Of a DNA stretch of 11,216 nucleotides, positions 1 to 6,065 are shown piece by piece. Position numbers and translations under genes: made by a program. Source of the DNA: Candidatus Krumholzibacteriia bacterium (lineage in GTDB: Bacteria; Krumholzibacteriota; Krumholzibacteriia; LZORAL124-64-63); contig JACZKN010000272.1 in assembly GCA_014859985.1 (NCBI GenBank), forward strand, positions 1 to 11,216, read 5' to 3'. The notes below the pieces were generated by a model that was not told where the DNA came from, did not search any database, and saw only the letters and a list, made by a program, of their open reading frames with translations. Position 1 is the first letter of the stretch. Each line of letters begins with the position of its first letter.

Positions 1-115
1 CCCGCAGGGCGGCCCGGCAGCGGCCGCAGCGCTGCAGGTGGGCCCGCAGCGGGTGACTTGCGGGCAGGGCGTCCGCTCCGGCCAGGCTGGCCAGGTCCGG
101 GCAAGGCTCCGTCAT
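1..115 (-). CDS. Zinc-finger anti-sigma factor, N-terminal fragment
   Basis: The reading frame starts at an ATG whose first base is position 115. It overlaps the sigma factor's TGA by four bases (ATGA), and no stop occurs before the window edge, so only 38 codons are visible. Residues 26-33 read HLQRCGRC, which gives the H-x3-C-x2-C signature of the ZAS (zinc-binding anti-sigma) domain. By family knowledge, such proteins bind the neighbouring ECF sigma factor in the cytoplasm and often carry a membrane anchor and a sensor part further on, which would lie outside this window. Translational coupling to the sigma gene supports a cognate pair. The fragment is short, so a soluble ZAS protein or another small Cys/His protein is possible. 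Confidence 0.7.
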   Translation of the reverse strand, partial: MTEPCPDLASLAGADALPASHPLRAHLQRCGRCRAALR

Positions 116-720
116 GTTCCCGTCCTTCCGTCCCCGCGGCCGGCGCGTCCTTCGCGTTCCAGCGCCGCCCGCAACTTGCGCCGCGCCCGCTGCAGCAGGC
201 CGCGGGCGCCCGCGGCCGAGGTCAGCTCCAGGATGGCGGTGACCTCGTCCACCGGCAGCCGCTCGAAACAGCGCAGGGCGATGGCCTCCTGCTCGAGCGG
301 GTCGAGGGTGCGGTGCACCAGGTCCAGGAAGCGCTCCTCCGCCAGGTCCTCCAGCAGCAGCTGCTCCGGGTCGTGGGCCGCGTCCGGCACCGCGTCCAGG
401 TCCGCCGGCCCGGTGGCCCGCACCCGCCGGCGGCGGATCTCCACCAGGCAGCGGTTCCGGGTCACCGTGTACACCCAGGCGCCGAAGCAGGTCCCCGGCG
501 GCAGGCTGCCCAGGTGCAGCCAGGCCGTCAGCAGGACGTCCTGGGTCAGGTCCAGGGCCTGCTCGTGGTCGCGCACGTACCGGCGGCACCAGCGGTAGAT
601 GCGCAGCCGGTAGCGGCCCAACAGCTCGGCGGCGGCCCGGCGCGGCTCCGGGCCGTCCGGCGCGCGGCGCCAGCAGGCCAGGAGTTCGTCGTCGGGAAGG
701 TGCGCGAACCCGGCGTCCAT
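112..720 (-). CDS. ECF-like RNA polymerase sigma factor
   Basis: This is a sigma-70 family protein of about 202 residues, a typical length for the ECF group. Counting from this start, region 2 spans roughly residues 32-100. It contains DLTQDVLLTAWLHL (region 2.2, core RNA polymerase binding) at 57-70 and FGAWVYTVTRNRCLVEIRRRR (regions 2.3/2.4, -10 recognition) at about 79-99. Region 4 spans about 128-186, with a helix-turn-helix around LPVDEVTAILELTSAAGARG for -35 recognition. The ATG at 720 is preferred because a weak GAGG lies three bases upstream. A GTG at 732 in the same frame would add four residues and has no Shine-Dalgarno sequence. The gene overlaps the anti-sigma start by four bases. 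A putative extended -10 element lies about 45 bases upstream. Its regulon and signal cannot be read from the sequence. Confidence 0.9.
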   Translation of the reverse strand: MDAGFAHLPDDELLACWRRAPDGPEPRRAAAELLGRYRLRIYRWCRRYVRDHEQALDLTQDVLLTAWLHLGSLPPGTCFGAWVYTVTRNRCLVEIRRRRVRATGPADLDAVPDAAHDPEQLLLEDLAEERFLDLVHRTLDPLEQEAIALRCFERLPVDEVTAILELTSAAGARGLLQRARRKLRAALEREGRAGRGDGRTGT

Positions 721-771
721 GGACCTCGACACCTGAAGGGGGCGGAAATCACAGGCGATCGTGCTGAAATG

Positions 772-780
772 ATGATATCA
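772..780 (-). promoter_or_regulatory. Putative extended -10 promoter element of the sigma factor gene
   Basis: On the minus strand this reads TGATATCAT, which fits the extended -10 form TG-N-TATNNT. The predicted transcript start would lie near position 765, giving a leader of about 45 bases to the ATG at 720. No good -35 hexamer is seen 17 bases upstream, as is normal for extended -10 promoters. The element is part of a 15-base sequence (772-786) that recurs with one mismatch at 10847-10861, upstream of the propeller/beta-helix gene. Confidence 0.4.
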
Positions 781-806
781 CAAACGCCCGGCCCGGTGCG
801 CGGCCG

Positions 807-1781
807 TCAGCGACCAATTCCGTCGGCGAACACCCGCACCCAGTCCCTGTCCATGCTCACCTCGTGGGCGGCCGGGTGCTCGGCGCACAATTCGCCCAGG
901 CGGCCGGGGCGGCCGTAGGCGTACTCGCGCTCGCCGTCGTCGTGGTGGATCCAGATGGCCAGGCCGCGGCGGGGCCCGGTGACGGCGTAGCGGCTCATGG
1001 GCTCGTCGTTGTTGCTGTTGCCGGCGGCGAAGACGGGCCGGCGGCCGATGCGGGCCTCGATGTTGGCGGGTTTGTGCTCGTGGCCGTTGTAGGTCTGGGT
1101 GTCCCCGCGCACCATGGTGACGGTGCCGTCGTCGTTGCGGCGGTAGACGGGCATGGTCCAGCTGCCGATCACCCGCTCGGGCGGGATGCCGATCACCTCT
1201 TCGCTGTAGCTGCGCACGAAGTCCTGGGCGCCGCCGCTGACGATCCAGACCTGGAAGGCGTGGGCCTCCAGCAGGCGCATCAGCTCGAGCATGGGCGGGT
1301 AGTAGAGCCGGTCGTGGGTCACGCCGAAGCGCTCGTGCACGGTGCGGGCCAGCCAGGCGCGGGCCGAGTCGCGGTAGGCCTCGACCGGCATGCCTGCGAA
1401 GGCGGCGTTCATGCGGACGTAGGCCTCGTTCCAGCCGAAGGCGCGCAGGGCGTCGCGGTCGTCGGCGAACCACGCTTTGAAGGGCATGGCCTCGGGGTCG
1501 ATCTGCCCCCTGGCGGCCAGGCTGCGCGCCAGGTCCACCTGGAAGTCGGTGGGGCCGTAGCCGGGGCGTTCGCACCAGCTGGTGCCGTCGTTGTCGAAGA
1601 CGGCGATGCGCTCGGGCACGGGGATGTGGTCGGGGCCGGTGGTGTCCGTGACCGCAGCCAACCAGCCGAGGATGGCGGCCTTGACGGGGCGATCGTGCCA
1701 GGAGGGCAGGGGATCGGCGGCGGCGGCGGCTGCCGCGGCGAGCACCGCCAGCAGGACGATGGATAACCGGAACGTGCGCAT
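807..1781 (-). CDS. Exported HAD-superfamily phosphatase
   Basis: This 324-residue protein has an N-terminal signal peptide (hydrophobic residues 5-22, likely cleavage after AAA before DPLPSW), so it should act in the periplasm. All four HAD motifs are present: motif I DNDGT at 63-67 (D63 nucleophile, D65 acid/base), motif II SGG at 182-184, motif III lysine K237 in HKPANI, and motif IV GNSNND at 254-259. The helical cap between motifs I and II (about 75-175) fits subclass IB, the group of SerB-like and phosphorylcholine phosphatases. The substrate is unknown; a small phosphorylated metabolite or headgroup is plausible. The ATG is supported by AAAGGA about six bases upstream and by the signal peptide. 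The gene follows the transporter gene after 47 bases on the same strand, so co-transcription is likely. The frame stays open far upstream, but only as a shadow of the transporter gene. Confidence 0.88.
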   Translation of the reverse strand: MRTFRLSIVLLAVLAAAAAAAADPLPSWHDRPVKAAILGWLAAVTDTTGPDHIPVPERIAVFDNDGTSWCERPGYGPTDFQVDLARSLAARGQIDPEAMPFKAWFADDRDALRAFGWNEAYVRMNAAFAGMPVEAYRDSARAWLARTVHERFGVTHDRLYYPPMLELMRLLEAHAFQVWIVSGGAQDFVRSYSEEVIGIPPERVIGSWTMPVYRRNDDGTVTMVRGDTQTYNGHEHKPANIEARIGRRPVFAAGNSNNDEPMSRYAVTGPRRGLAIWIHHDDGEREYAYGRPGRLGELCAEHPAAHEVSMDRDWVRVFADGIGR

Positions 1782-1803
1782 CAGTAGTCCTTTCCGCTTC
1801 TTG

Positions 1804-1817
1804 GTTCGGATCCGAAC
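1804..1817. promoter_or_regulatory. Perfect 14-bp palindrome between transporter and phosphatase genes
   Basis: GTTCGGATCCGAAC is a perfect inverted repeat in the 47-base gap between the transporter stop and the phosphatase start, about 23 bases upstream of the latter. No U-tract follows on the minus strand, so an intrinsic terminator is unlikely. It may be a dimeric repressor operator or a short mRNA hairpin between cistrons. No regulator for it is visible here. Confidence 0.3.
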
Positions 1818-1828
1818 GAACACCGGAT

Positions 1829-2734
1829 TCACGAGGCCTGTTTCACGCGTTCGCGCCGCCCCTGCCACCACAGGCCGCCCACGATCAGCACCAGGCCAAG
1901 GGGGGTGGCCGGCGCGATCGCCTCGTCCAGCACGAAGCGGATGAACACCAGGGACAAAAACGGCGACAGGAAGATCAGGTTGGCCACCCGGGCCGTGGAC
2001 GAGGTCAGTTTCATGGCCGTCAGCCAGAGCACGAAGGTGAAGCCCATCTCGAAGCAGCCCACGTAGGCCCCGGCCAGCCAACCGGCCGGGGCGATGCGCA
2101 GGTCGCTGAACAGGAGCGTCACCGCCAGCGTGAACGGCAGGGCTGCCGCGAAACCCAGGAACAGCCCGGCCACCGGCTCGAGCCCGCTGCGCCGGTTGCC
2201 GATCCAGTACAGGGCCCAGATCACCGTGCTGACCAGGGCCAGCCCCACGCCCAGGGGCGAGTCGACCCGGAAGCTGGCCAGGTCGCCCCGGGTGGCGATG
2301 ATCACCACGCCGCTGTAGCAGACCAGGCCCGCCACCGCGTCCCGCAGCCGCAGCTTCTGCCCCAGCAGCGGCACCGACAGCCAGGCCAGGGTCAGCGCCC
2401 AGGTGTAGTTCAGCGGCTGGGCCACCTGGGCCGGCAGCAGGTCGTAGGCCTTCAGCAGGATCAGGTAGTAGGCGAAGGGGTTCAGCAGCCCCAGGCCCAC
2501 GGCCAGCAGCACCTGCCGGCGGGGCGCCGCGGGCAGGGAGCGCCAGCTGCCCTGCACCAGCATCACCAGGCCCAGGGCCAGGACCGACACCAGGTTGGCC
2601 ACCAGCAGCAGCTGGATGTGGTCCATGTGCCGCAGCCCCAGCTTGAAGGCCGTGGCGACGGTGGACCAGGTCAGCACGGTGGCCAGGCCGAAGAGGACCG
2701 CGCGGCGGTCGTTGGCTTCGCGGGTTGCAAGCAT
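1829..2734 (-). CDS. EamA/DMT-family inner-membrane transporter
   Basis: This 301-residue, very hydrophobic protein has about ten transmembrane segments arranged as two EamA repeats, roughly residues 13-148 and 160-292. This is the standard length and topology of the drug/metabolite transporter (DMT) superfamily, whose members usually export amino acids, nucleosides or other small metabolites. Family-like features include the helix around AYDLLPAQVAQPLNYTWALTLAWL at the end of the first repeat and TARVANLIFLSPFLSLVFIRFVLDE near the end of the second. The C-terminus is a basic cytoplasmic tail (RRERVKQAS). The start is the ATG before LATREANDRR. It has no Shine-Dalgarno sequence, but a -10-like TACACT sits seven bases upstream, which suggests a leaderless mRNA. 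The frame is open further upstream without hydrophobic content, so that extension is rejected. The substrate is unknown. Confidence 0.9.
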   Translation of the reverse strand: MLATREANDRRAVLFGLATVLTWSTVATAFKLGLRHMDHIQLLLVANLVSVLALGLVMLVQGSWRSLPAAPRRQVLLAVGLGLLNPFAYYLILLKAYDLLPAQVAQPLNYTWALTLAWLSVPLLGQKLRLRDAVAGLVCYSGVVIIATRGDLASFRVDSPLGVGLALVSTVIWALYWIGNRRSGLEPVAGLFLGFAAALPFTLAVTLLFSDLRIAPAGWLAGAYVGCFEMGFTFVLWLTAMKLTSSTARVANLIFLSPFLSLVFIRFVLDEAIAPATPLGLVLIVGGLWWQGRRERVKQAS

Positions 2735-2741
2735 GGGCGGC

Positions 2742-2747
2742 AGTGTA
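2742..2747 (-). promoter_or_regulatory. Possible -10 element for a leaderless transporter transcript
   Basis: The minus strand reads TACACT, ending seven bases before the transporter ATG. A -10 hexamer at that distance would place transcription initiation at or next to the start codon, which is consistent with the absence of any ribosome binding site there. No convincing -35 hexamer is present. Confidence 0.3.
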
Positions 2748-2786
2748 GCGCGGGGCGGGGTGCGGGGCCAGCGCCCTCGGTGCCGA

Positions 2787-2815
2787 TTGACCGGGACGGC
2801 GGGTGGCCGTATGGT
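2787..2815 (+). promoter_or_regulatory. Sigma70-type promoter of the barrel/lipoprotein genes
   Basis: TTGACC (2787-2792) and TATGGT (2810-2815) are separated by exactly 17 bases. They match four or five of six positions in each consensus hexamer. The predicted transcript start is near 2822, about 40 bases before the barrel-protein ATG. It lies in the 127-base divergent gap shared with the transporter gene. Confidence 0.6.
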
Positions 2816-2861
2816 CGGACGGCGACCCAGTCCCGGACCCGCATCGCAAAGAGGCCGATCC

Positions 2862-3545
2862 ATGCGCCGAGTTGCCCGCTTCCCGCTGCTCATCGCCCTG
2901 GCCGGTGCCGCCTTGGCCTGCGCCCTGCCCGCCGCCGCCGAACCGTACCCCGACCGCTCGGCCTGGCTCCTGGGCCTGGAGCTGGGCTGGGCCAAGTTCG
3001 CCATGGACGACGTCAACGACGCCATCGGCGCCATCAACCAGGAGTACGGCGAGGACATCCTCAGCGACATCAACGGCGGGGTGGAGTTCAGCGCCTTCGT
3101 GGGCCGCCGCTTCTCGCCGGCGATCACCGCGGGGCTCAAGTTCACCCGCCTCGACGGCTCCACCGACCATCCGGACCCGACGGGCGCCCTAGAGATCAAC
3201 ACCGGCGCCAACGTCTGGGGCGGCTACGTCCACTACGTCCCGCCGGTGGACGCGGGCATGGCCTGGGGCGCGGGCCTGGACCTGGGCGTGGTCTCGACCA
3301 CCGGCGAGATCAACCTGGCGATTCCCGCCGAGGGCGTCGAGACCGGTGACTTCGGCGGATCGGCGCCGGCGGCGGCAGGGTACCTGATCCTCGATTTCCC
3401 GGGGACGCGCACGGTGTCGTTCCAGGGGCACGTGGGGTACCGGTACGCGAAGATCGACGACGTCACGCTGGCGGGCGGCCCGTCAGACGCGGTTTTGGAC
3501 CACTCCGGGTTCTTCGCCCGGGCGGGGTTCCGGTTGCATCCCTAG
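2862..3545 (+). CDS. Small outer-membrane beta-barrel protein (predicted)
   Basis: This 227-residue protein has a signal peptide (basic MRRVAR, a hydrophobic stretch, cleavage likely after LPAAA before EPYPDRS). The mature part consists of alternating polar/hydrophobic strands rich in Gly, Tyr, Phe and Trp, such as WLLGLELGWAKF, VEFSAFVGRRF, ITAGLKFTRLDG, VWGGYVHYV, VSFQGHVGYRYAKI and GFFARAGFRLHP. This is the pattern of an eight-strand or similar barrel of the OmpA/OmpW-like size class. The last strand has phenylalanines at alternating positions near the C-terminus. AAAGAGG lies about seven bases before the ATG, which fixes the start. No specific family could be named. It may be a structural or porin-like surface protein. 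The lipoprotein gene follows 59 bases downstream, so both may share the promoter at 2787-2815. Confidence 0.75.
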   Translation: MRRVARFPLLIALAGAALACALPAAAEPYPDRSAWLLGLELGWAKFAMDDVNDAIGAINQEYGEDILSDINGGVEFSAFVGRRFSPAITAGLKFTRLDGSTDHPDPTGALEINTGANVWGGYVHYVPPVDAGMAWGAGLDLGVVSTTGEINLAIPAEGVETGDFGGSAPAAAGYLILDFPGTRTVSFQGHVGYRYAKIDDVTLAGGPSDAVLDHSGFFARAGFRLHP

Positions 3546-3567
3546 GGACGCGGCGGGGCCGCCGTCC
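3546..3567 (+). terminator. GC-rich hairpin after the barrel gene, possible terminator
   Basis: Directly after the TAG stop, GGACG pairs with CGTCC. Inside it, CGGC pairs with GCCG around a three-base loop, with one bulged base. The following sequence is only modestly T-containing (ATGTGGTGTT), so this may be a weak or partial terminator, or a hairpin protecting the 3' end, rather than a full stop before the lipoprotein gene. Confidence 0.3.
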
Positions 3568-3604
3568 GGGATGTGGTGTTAGCAAACGGGAAGAGGGGAT
3601 GACG

Positions 3605-4831
3605 ATGAGGATCCGCACAGACCTTCGCACGCTCGCGTTCATCATCGGCCTGGCAGCGCTCACCGGCCTGGCCGCCTGCGGCGACGACTCGCCCACCAAG
3701 CCCGGACCCGCCGCGTCCTGGACCAACGACGGCTTCGCCTGGACGCACCCCTACAGCCCCGACGGGAATGACTTCTCCATCTTCGAGTTCAGGAAGGTCG
3801 GCTCCACGGTCCACCTCAGGGGAATGGCCAACGCCGGCACGACGCTGCTGTCGGCGGGCCAGGTCATCGGCGTCCTGCCCGCGGAATTCCGCCCGGGCGG
3901 GACCGAGACCGTGTTCCTGCTCTGCGCGACGGCCGGCTGGCCGGGCGGCCAGGCGGATGTCTTCGTCGGCACCGCGGGCGTGACGATCGCGGGCGACGGC
4001 ACCGTGGTCGTCACGACGGTGCAGCAACACGACGGGGAACTGAAGTACCTGATCTTCGACTCGCAATCGTTCGGCGCCGAAGGCGGCACCTGGTCGAACG
4101 AGGGGCTCGCCTGGTCGGCCCCGTATGCCACGGGCGGCAGCTACCCGTCGAGCCTGTCCTACGTCGTCTCCGACGGCATGGTCCGCCTGCGGGGCTCGGC
4201 CAACGCCGGCGAGACCGGTGTGCAGGCCGGGCAGGTGATCGGCACCCTGCCCGAAGGCGCGCGGCCGCCGGCCGGCACCAGCGCCATCCTGCTCTGCCCG
4301 ACCTGGGGCTGGCCCACCGGTTACCCGGACGGCTACGTGGGCACGGCCGGGGTGATCGTCCACGGCGACGGAAGCATCGAGGTACGGACGGTGCAGCAGC
4401 ATGGCGGGCAGATGCAGTACGTCATGTTCGACGGCCTCGGCTTCGCCACCGGCACCTCCGGCTGGGGCGGCGACGGGATCGCCTACACGGCCCCGTACGC
4501 GGCGGACGGCAACTACCCGTCGACCCTCCAGTACCGCGCCCGCGGCGATCTGGTCGGCCTGCAGGGCTGGGCCAACGCCGGCAATACCCGTGTGCAGTCC
4601 AACCAGGAGGTCTGCACGATGCCCGCCGAGGTCCGCCTGCGGGACGCCGGTGAGCGCGTCGTGCTCTGCCCCACCTGGGGCTGGCCGAACGGTCAGCCGG
4701 ACGCATACATCGGCACGGCCGGCGTCGCGATCGACTACGGCGGGCCGATCCGGATCGTGACGGTCCAGCAGTTCGACGCCCAGCTGCAGTACGTGTCGTT
4801 CGACGGCAAGGTGTACAGCATGAGGGACTAG
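3605..4831 (+). CDS. Lipoprotein with three tandem ~124-residue repeats
   Basis: This 408-residue protein is of unknown function. Its N-terminus is a lipoprotein signal with lipobox LAAC (Cys25), followed by GDDSPTKPG, so it is probably anchored in the outer or inner membrane by lipid. The rest is three tandem repeats beginning at W39, W163 and W287. Each runs W..(D/E)G.A(W/Y)..PY ... V.LRG.ANAG ... GQVIGTLP ... LC.TWGWP.G.PD.YVGTAGV ... DG.I.V.TVQQ ... QY..FDG. One cysteine per repeat keeps a spacing of 124 (C107, C231, C355). The layout is loosely reminiscent of beta-rich receptor-binding repeats in phage tail fibres and adhesins, but that is inference only. A second in-frame ATG lies six bases upstream at 3599. 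The purine-rich AAGAGGGG (3591-3598) abuts that ATG and is correctly spaced for the one at 3605, so 3605 is chosen. Confidence 0.85.
   Translation: MRIRTDLRTLAFIIGLAALTGLAACGDDSPTKPGPAASWTNDGFAWTHPYSPDGNDFSIFEFRKVGSTVHLRGMANAGTTLLSAGQVIGVLPAEFRPGGTETVFLLCATAGWPGGQADVFVGTAGVTIAGDGTVVVTTVQQHDGELKYLIFDSQSFGAEGGTWSNEGLAWSAPYATGGSYPSSLSYVVSDGMVRLRGSANAGETGVQAGQVIGTLPEGARPPAGTSAILLCPTWGWPTGYPDGYVGTAGVIVHGDGSIEVRTVQQHGGQMQYVMFDGLGFATGTSGWGGDGIAYTAPYAADGNYPSTLQYRARGDLVGLQGWANAGNTRVQSNQEVCTMPAEVRLRDAGERVVLCPTWGWPNGQPDAYIGTAGVAIDYGGPIRIVTVQQFDAQLQYVSFDGKVYSMRD
3719..4816 (+). repeat. Three tandem coding repeats within the lipoprotein gene
   Basis: The repeats start at 3719, 4091 and 4463, an exact period of 372 bases (124 codons) at both steps. 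Repeats two and three are closer to each other (both have CPTWGWP) than either is to repeat one (CATAGWP). This suggests a more recent duplication of the second/third unit or divergence of the first. Confidence 0.85.
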
Positions 4832-4864
4832 GCCGTCGGTCCCGGCAGGCGACCCGGCGCGGCG

Positions 4865-6065
4865 CTACTTCAGCAGGACCATTCTCCTGGTCTCGCCGTA
4901 CGCCGCGCTCTCGAGCCGGTAGAGGTAGACGCCCGAGGCCACGGCGCGTCCGCCGTCGTCCCGGCCGTTCCAGACGACTTCATGCCGGCCGGCGCCGCGC
5001 TGTTCGTCCACGAGGGTGGCGATCAGGCGGCCGGCGGTATCGTAGACCTGCAGCCGCGCGTGGCCGGGGGCGGCCAGTTCGTAGGACAGGGTCGTGGTCG
5101 GGTTGAACGGGTTCGGGGCGGCGCCGCGCAGCGCGGTGCGGGTCGCCTGGGCGTGGCCCCCGACGCTCGAGAGGGTCGCCGGCTCTCCCGGAATGCTCTC
5201 GTTCCCGGCAAAATCGACGGTCGTGATCTTGTAGCGGTAGCCCCAGGGGTTCGGCGTCGGGTCCGTCCAGGCCGACACGGCGGTCTCGGCGAGACGATTT
5301 GCGGGCGTCGGCTCGAAGTCCGGGTCGGAATCCCGGTAGATGCGGTAGAGCCGGAAATCGCTCTCCGGAGCGTTGTCCCAGTCCAGCGCCACGGCGCCGG
5401 AGGTGTAGGCCGCCGTCACGGATACCGGCGCGCCCGGCGCGAGATCGTCCGTCGACCAGCCGCTGTCCGGAGCGGAGTCGAAGAATTCCAGCGGATCCGC
5501 GGTCACCGCCGAGACCATGTAGACGCTCAGGCAGAGACCGTCGGTGATGGTCGAGTCGCATAAGGTTGCCGCGACCGCCTGGTAGGCCTGATCGCCCCGC
5601 GCCGGCACCCGCAGCAGGTAGTCCCAGCCCAGGAGCTTGCCGGCCGGGTCGCGGCCCTGGGCGGCCGCCTTGGCGTCGATGCGGCGGTAGATGTCGTAGC
5701 CGAGGATCGGGTAGGCGCTGCCGGCCTCGTCGTAGCCGCTGCGGAACCAGGTCAGGCGCACCCGGCCGCCCTGGTCGTTGGGCACGTCCCTGACCGCCAG
5801 GGGGACCGGGGCGGGGATGCCGGCGCAGGAGGCGTCTTGCGCGCCGATCAGGGCGTGCAGCACCGAGGGGAGGCAGGGGCTGTTGGCGGCGAGGCCGTAG
5901 TCGCCGGTCAGGGCGCCGCAGAAGAGGGGGTCCTTGGCGAAGTTGCCGCCGATGCCGGGCTGCCAGCTGTCGGGGAGGTCGTCAGCGCCGTTGCCGAAGG
6001 CGACGCAGTTGGTGTAGGTAGCACCGTGGTCGGCGAGGCCTTCGCCGATGTTGAAGGCGATGAGG
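4865..6065 (-). repeat. Long direct repeat, copy A (3' module of the 759-aa gene)
   Basis: The last ~1.2 kb of this gene is highly similar to 7410-8607, in the same orientation, at an offset of 2542-2545 bases; the shift of three reflects a net one-codon indel. Some stretches are identical over tens of bases, for example around 5611-5640 against 8155-8184. It encodes the last helix rungs, the Fn3-like region and FlgD-Ig. Confidence 0.9.

Noticed and set aside
864..1766. A long plus-strand open frame (300 codons) opposite the phosphatase gene.
   Set aside because: It is an antisense shadow caused by GC-rich third positions, with Gly/Ala/Val-rich composition, no domain and no ribosome binding site.
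2595..2861. An 89-residue upstream extension of the barrel protein.
   Set aside because: It overlaps the transporter gene and promoter. The ATG at 2862 has AAAGAGG at correct spacing and begins a clear signal peptide.
807..3170. A 787-codon open frame that would fuse a long N-terminal extension to the HAD phosphatase.
   Set aside because: The part above 1781 overlaps the transporter gene in another frame, has a low-complexity Ala/Gly/Pro/Arg composition and lacks any domain. The ATG at 1781 has a ribosome binding site and a signal peptide.
1829..3211. A 460-codon version of the transporter starting at 3211.
   Set aside because: The extra 159 residues run antisense through the barrel gene, have no membrane character, and would remove the normal DMT N-terminus.
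3719..4816. The 372-base tandem repeats considered as a CRISPR array or satellite.
   Set aside because: They are coding, in frame and diverged, with no short conserved repeat alternating with unique spacers. No CRISPR-like array exists in the window.
4832..4864. A possible bidirectional terminator in the 33-base convergent gap.
   Set aside because: The bases are GC-rich, but no stable stem followed by a T-run on either strand could be drawn.
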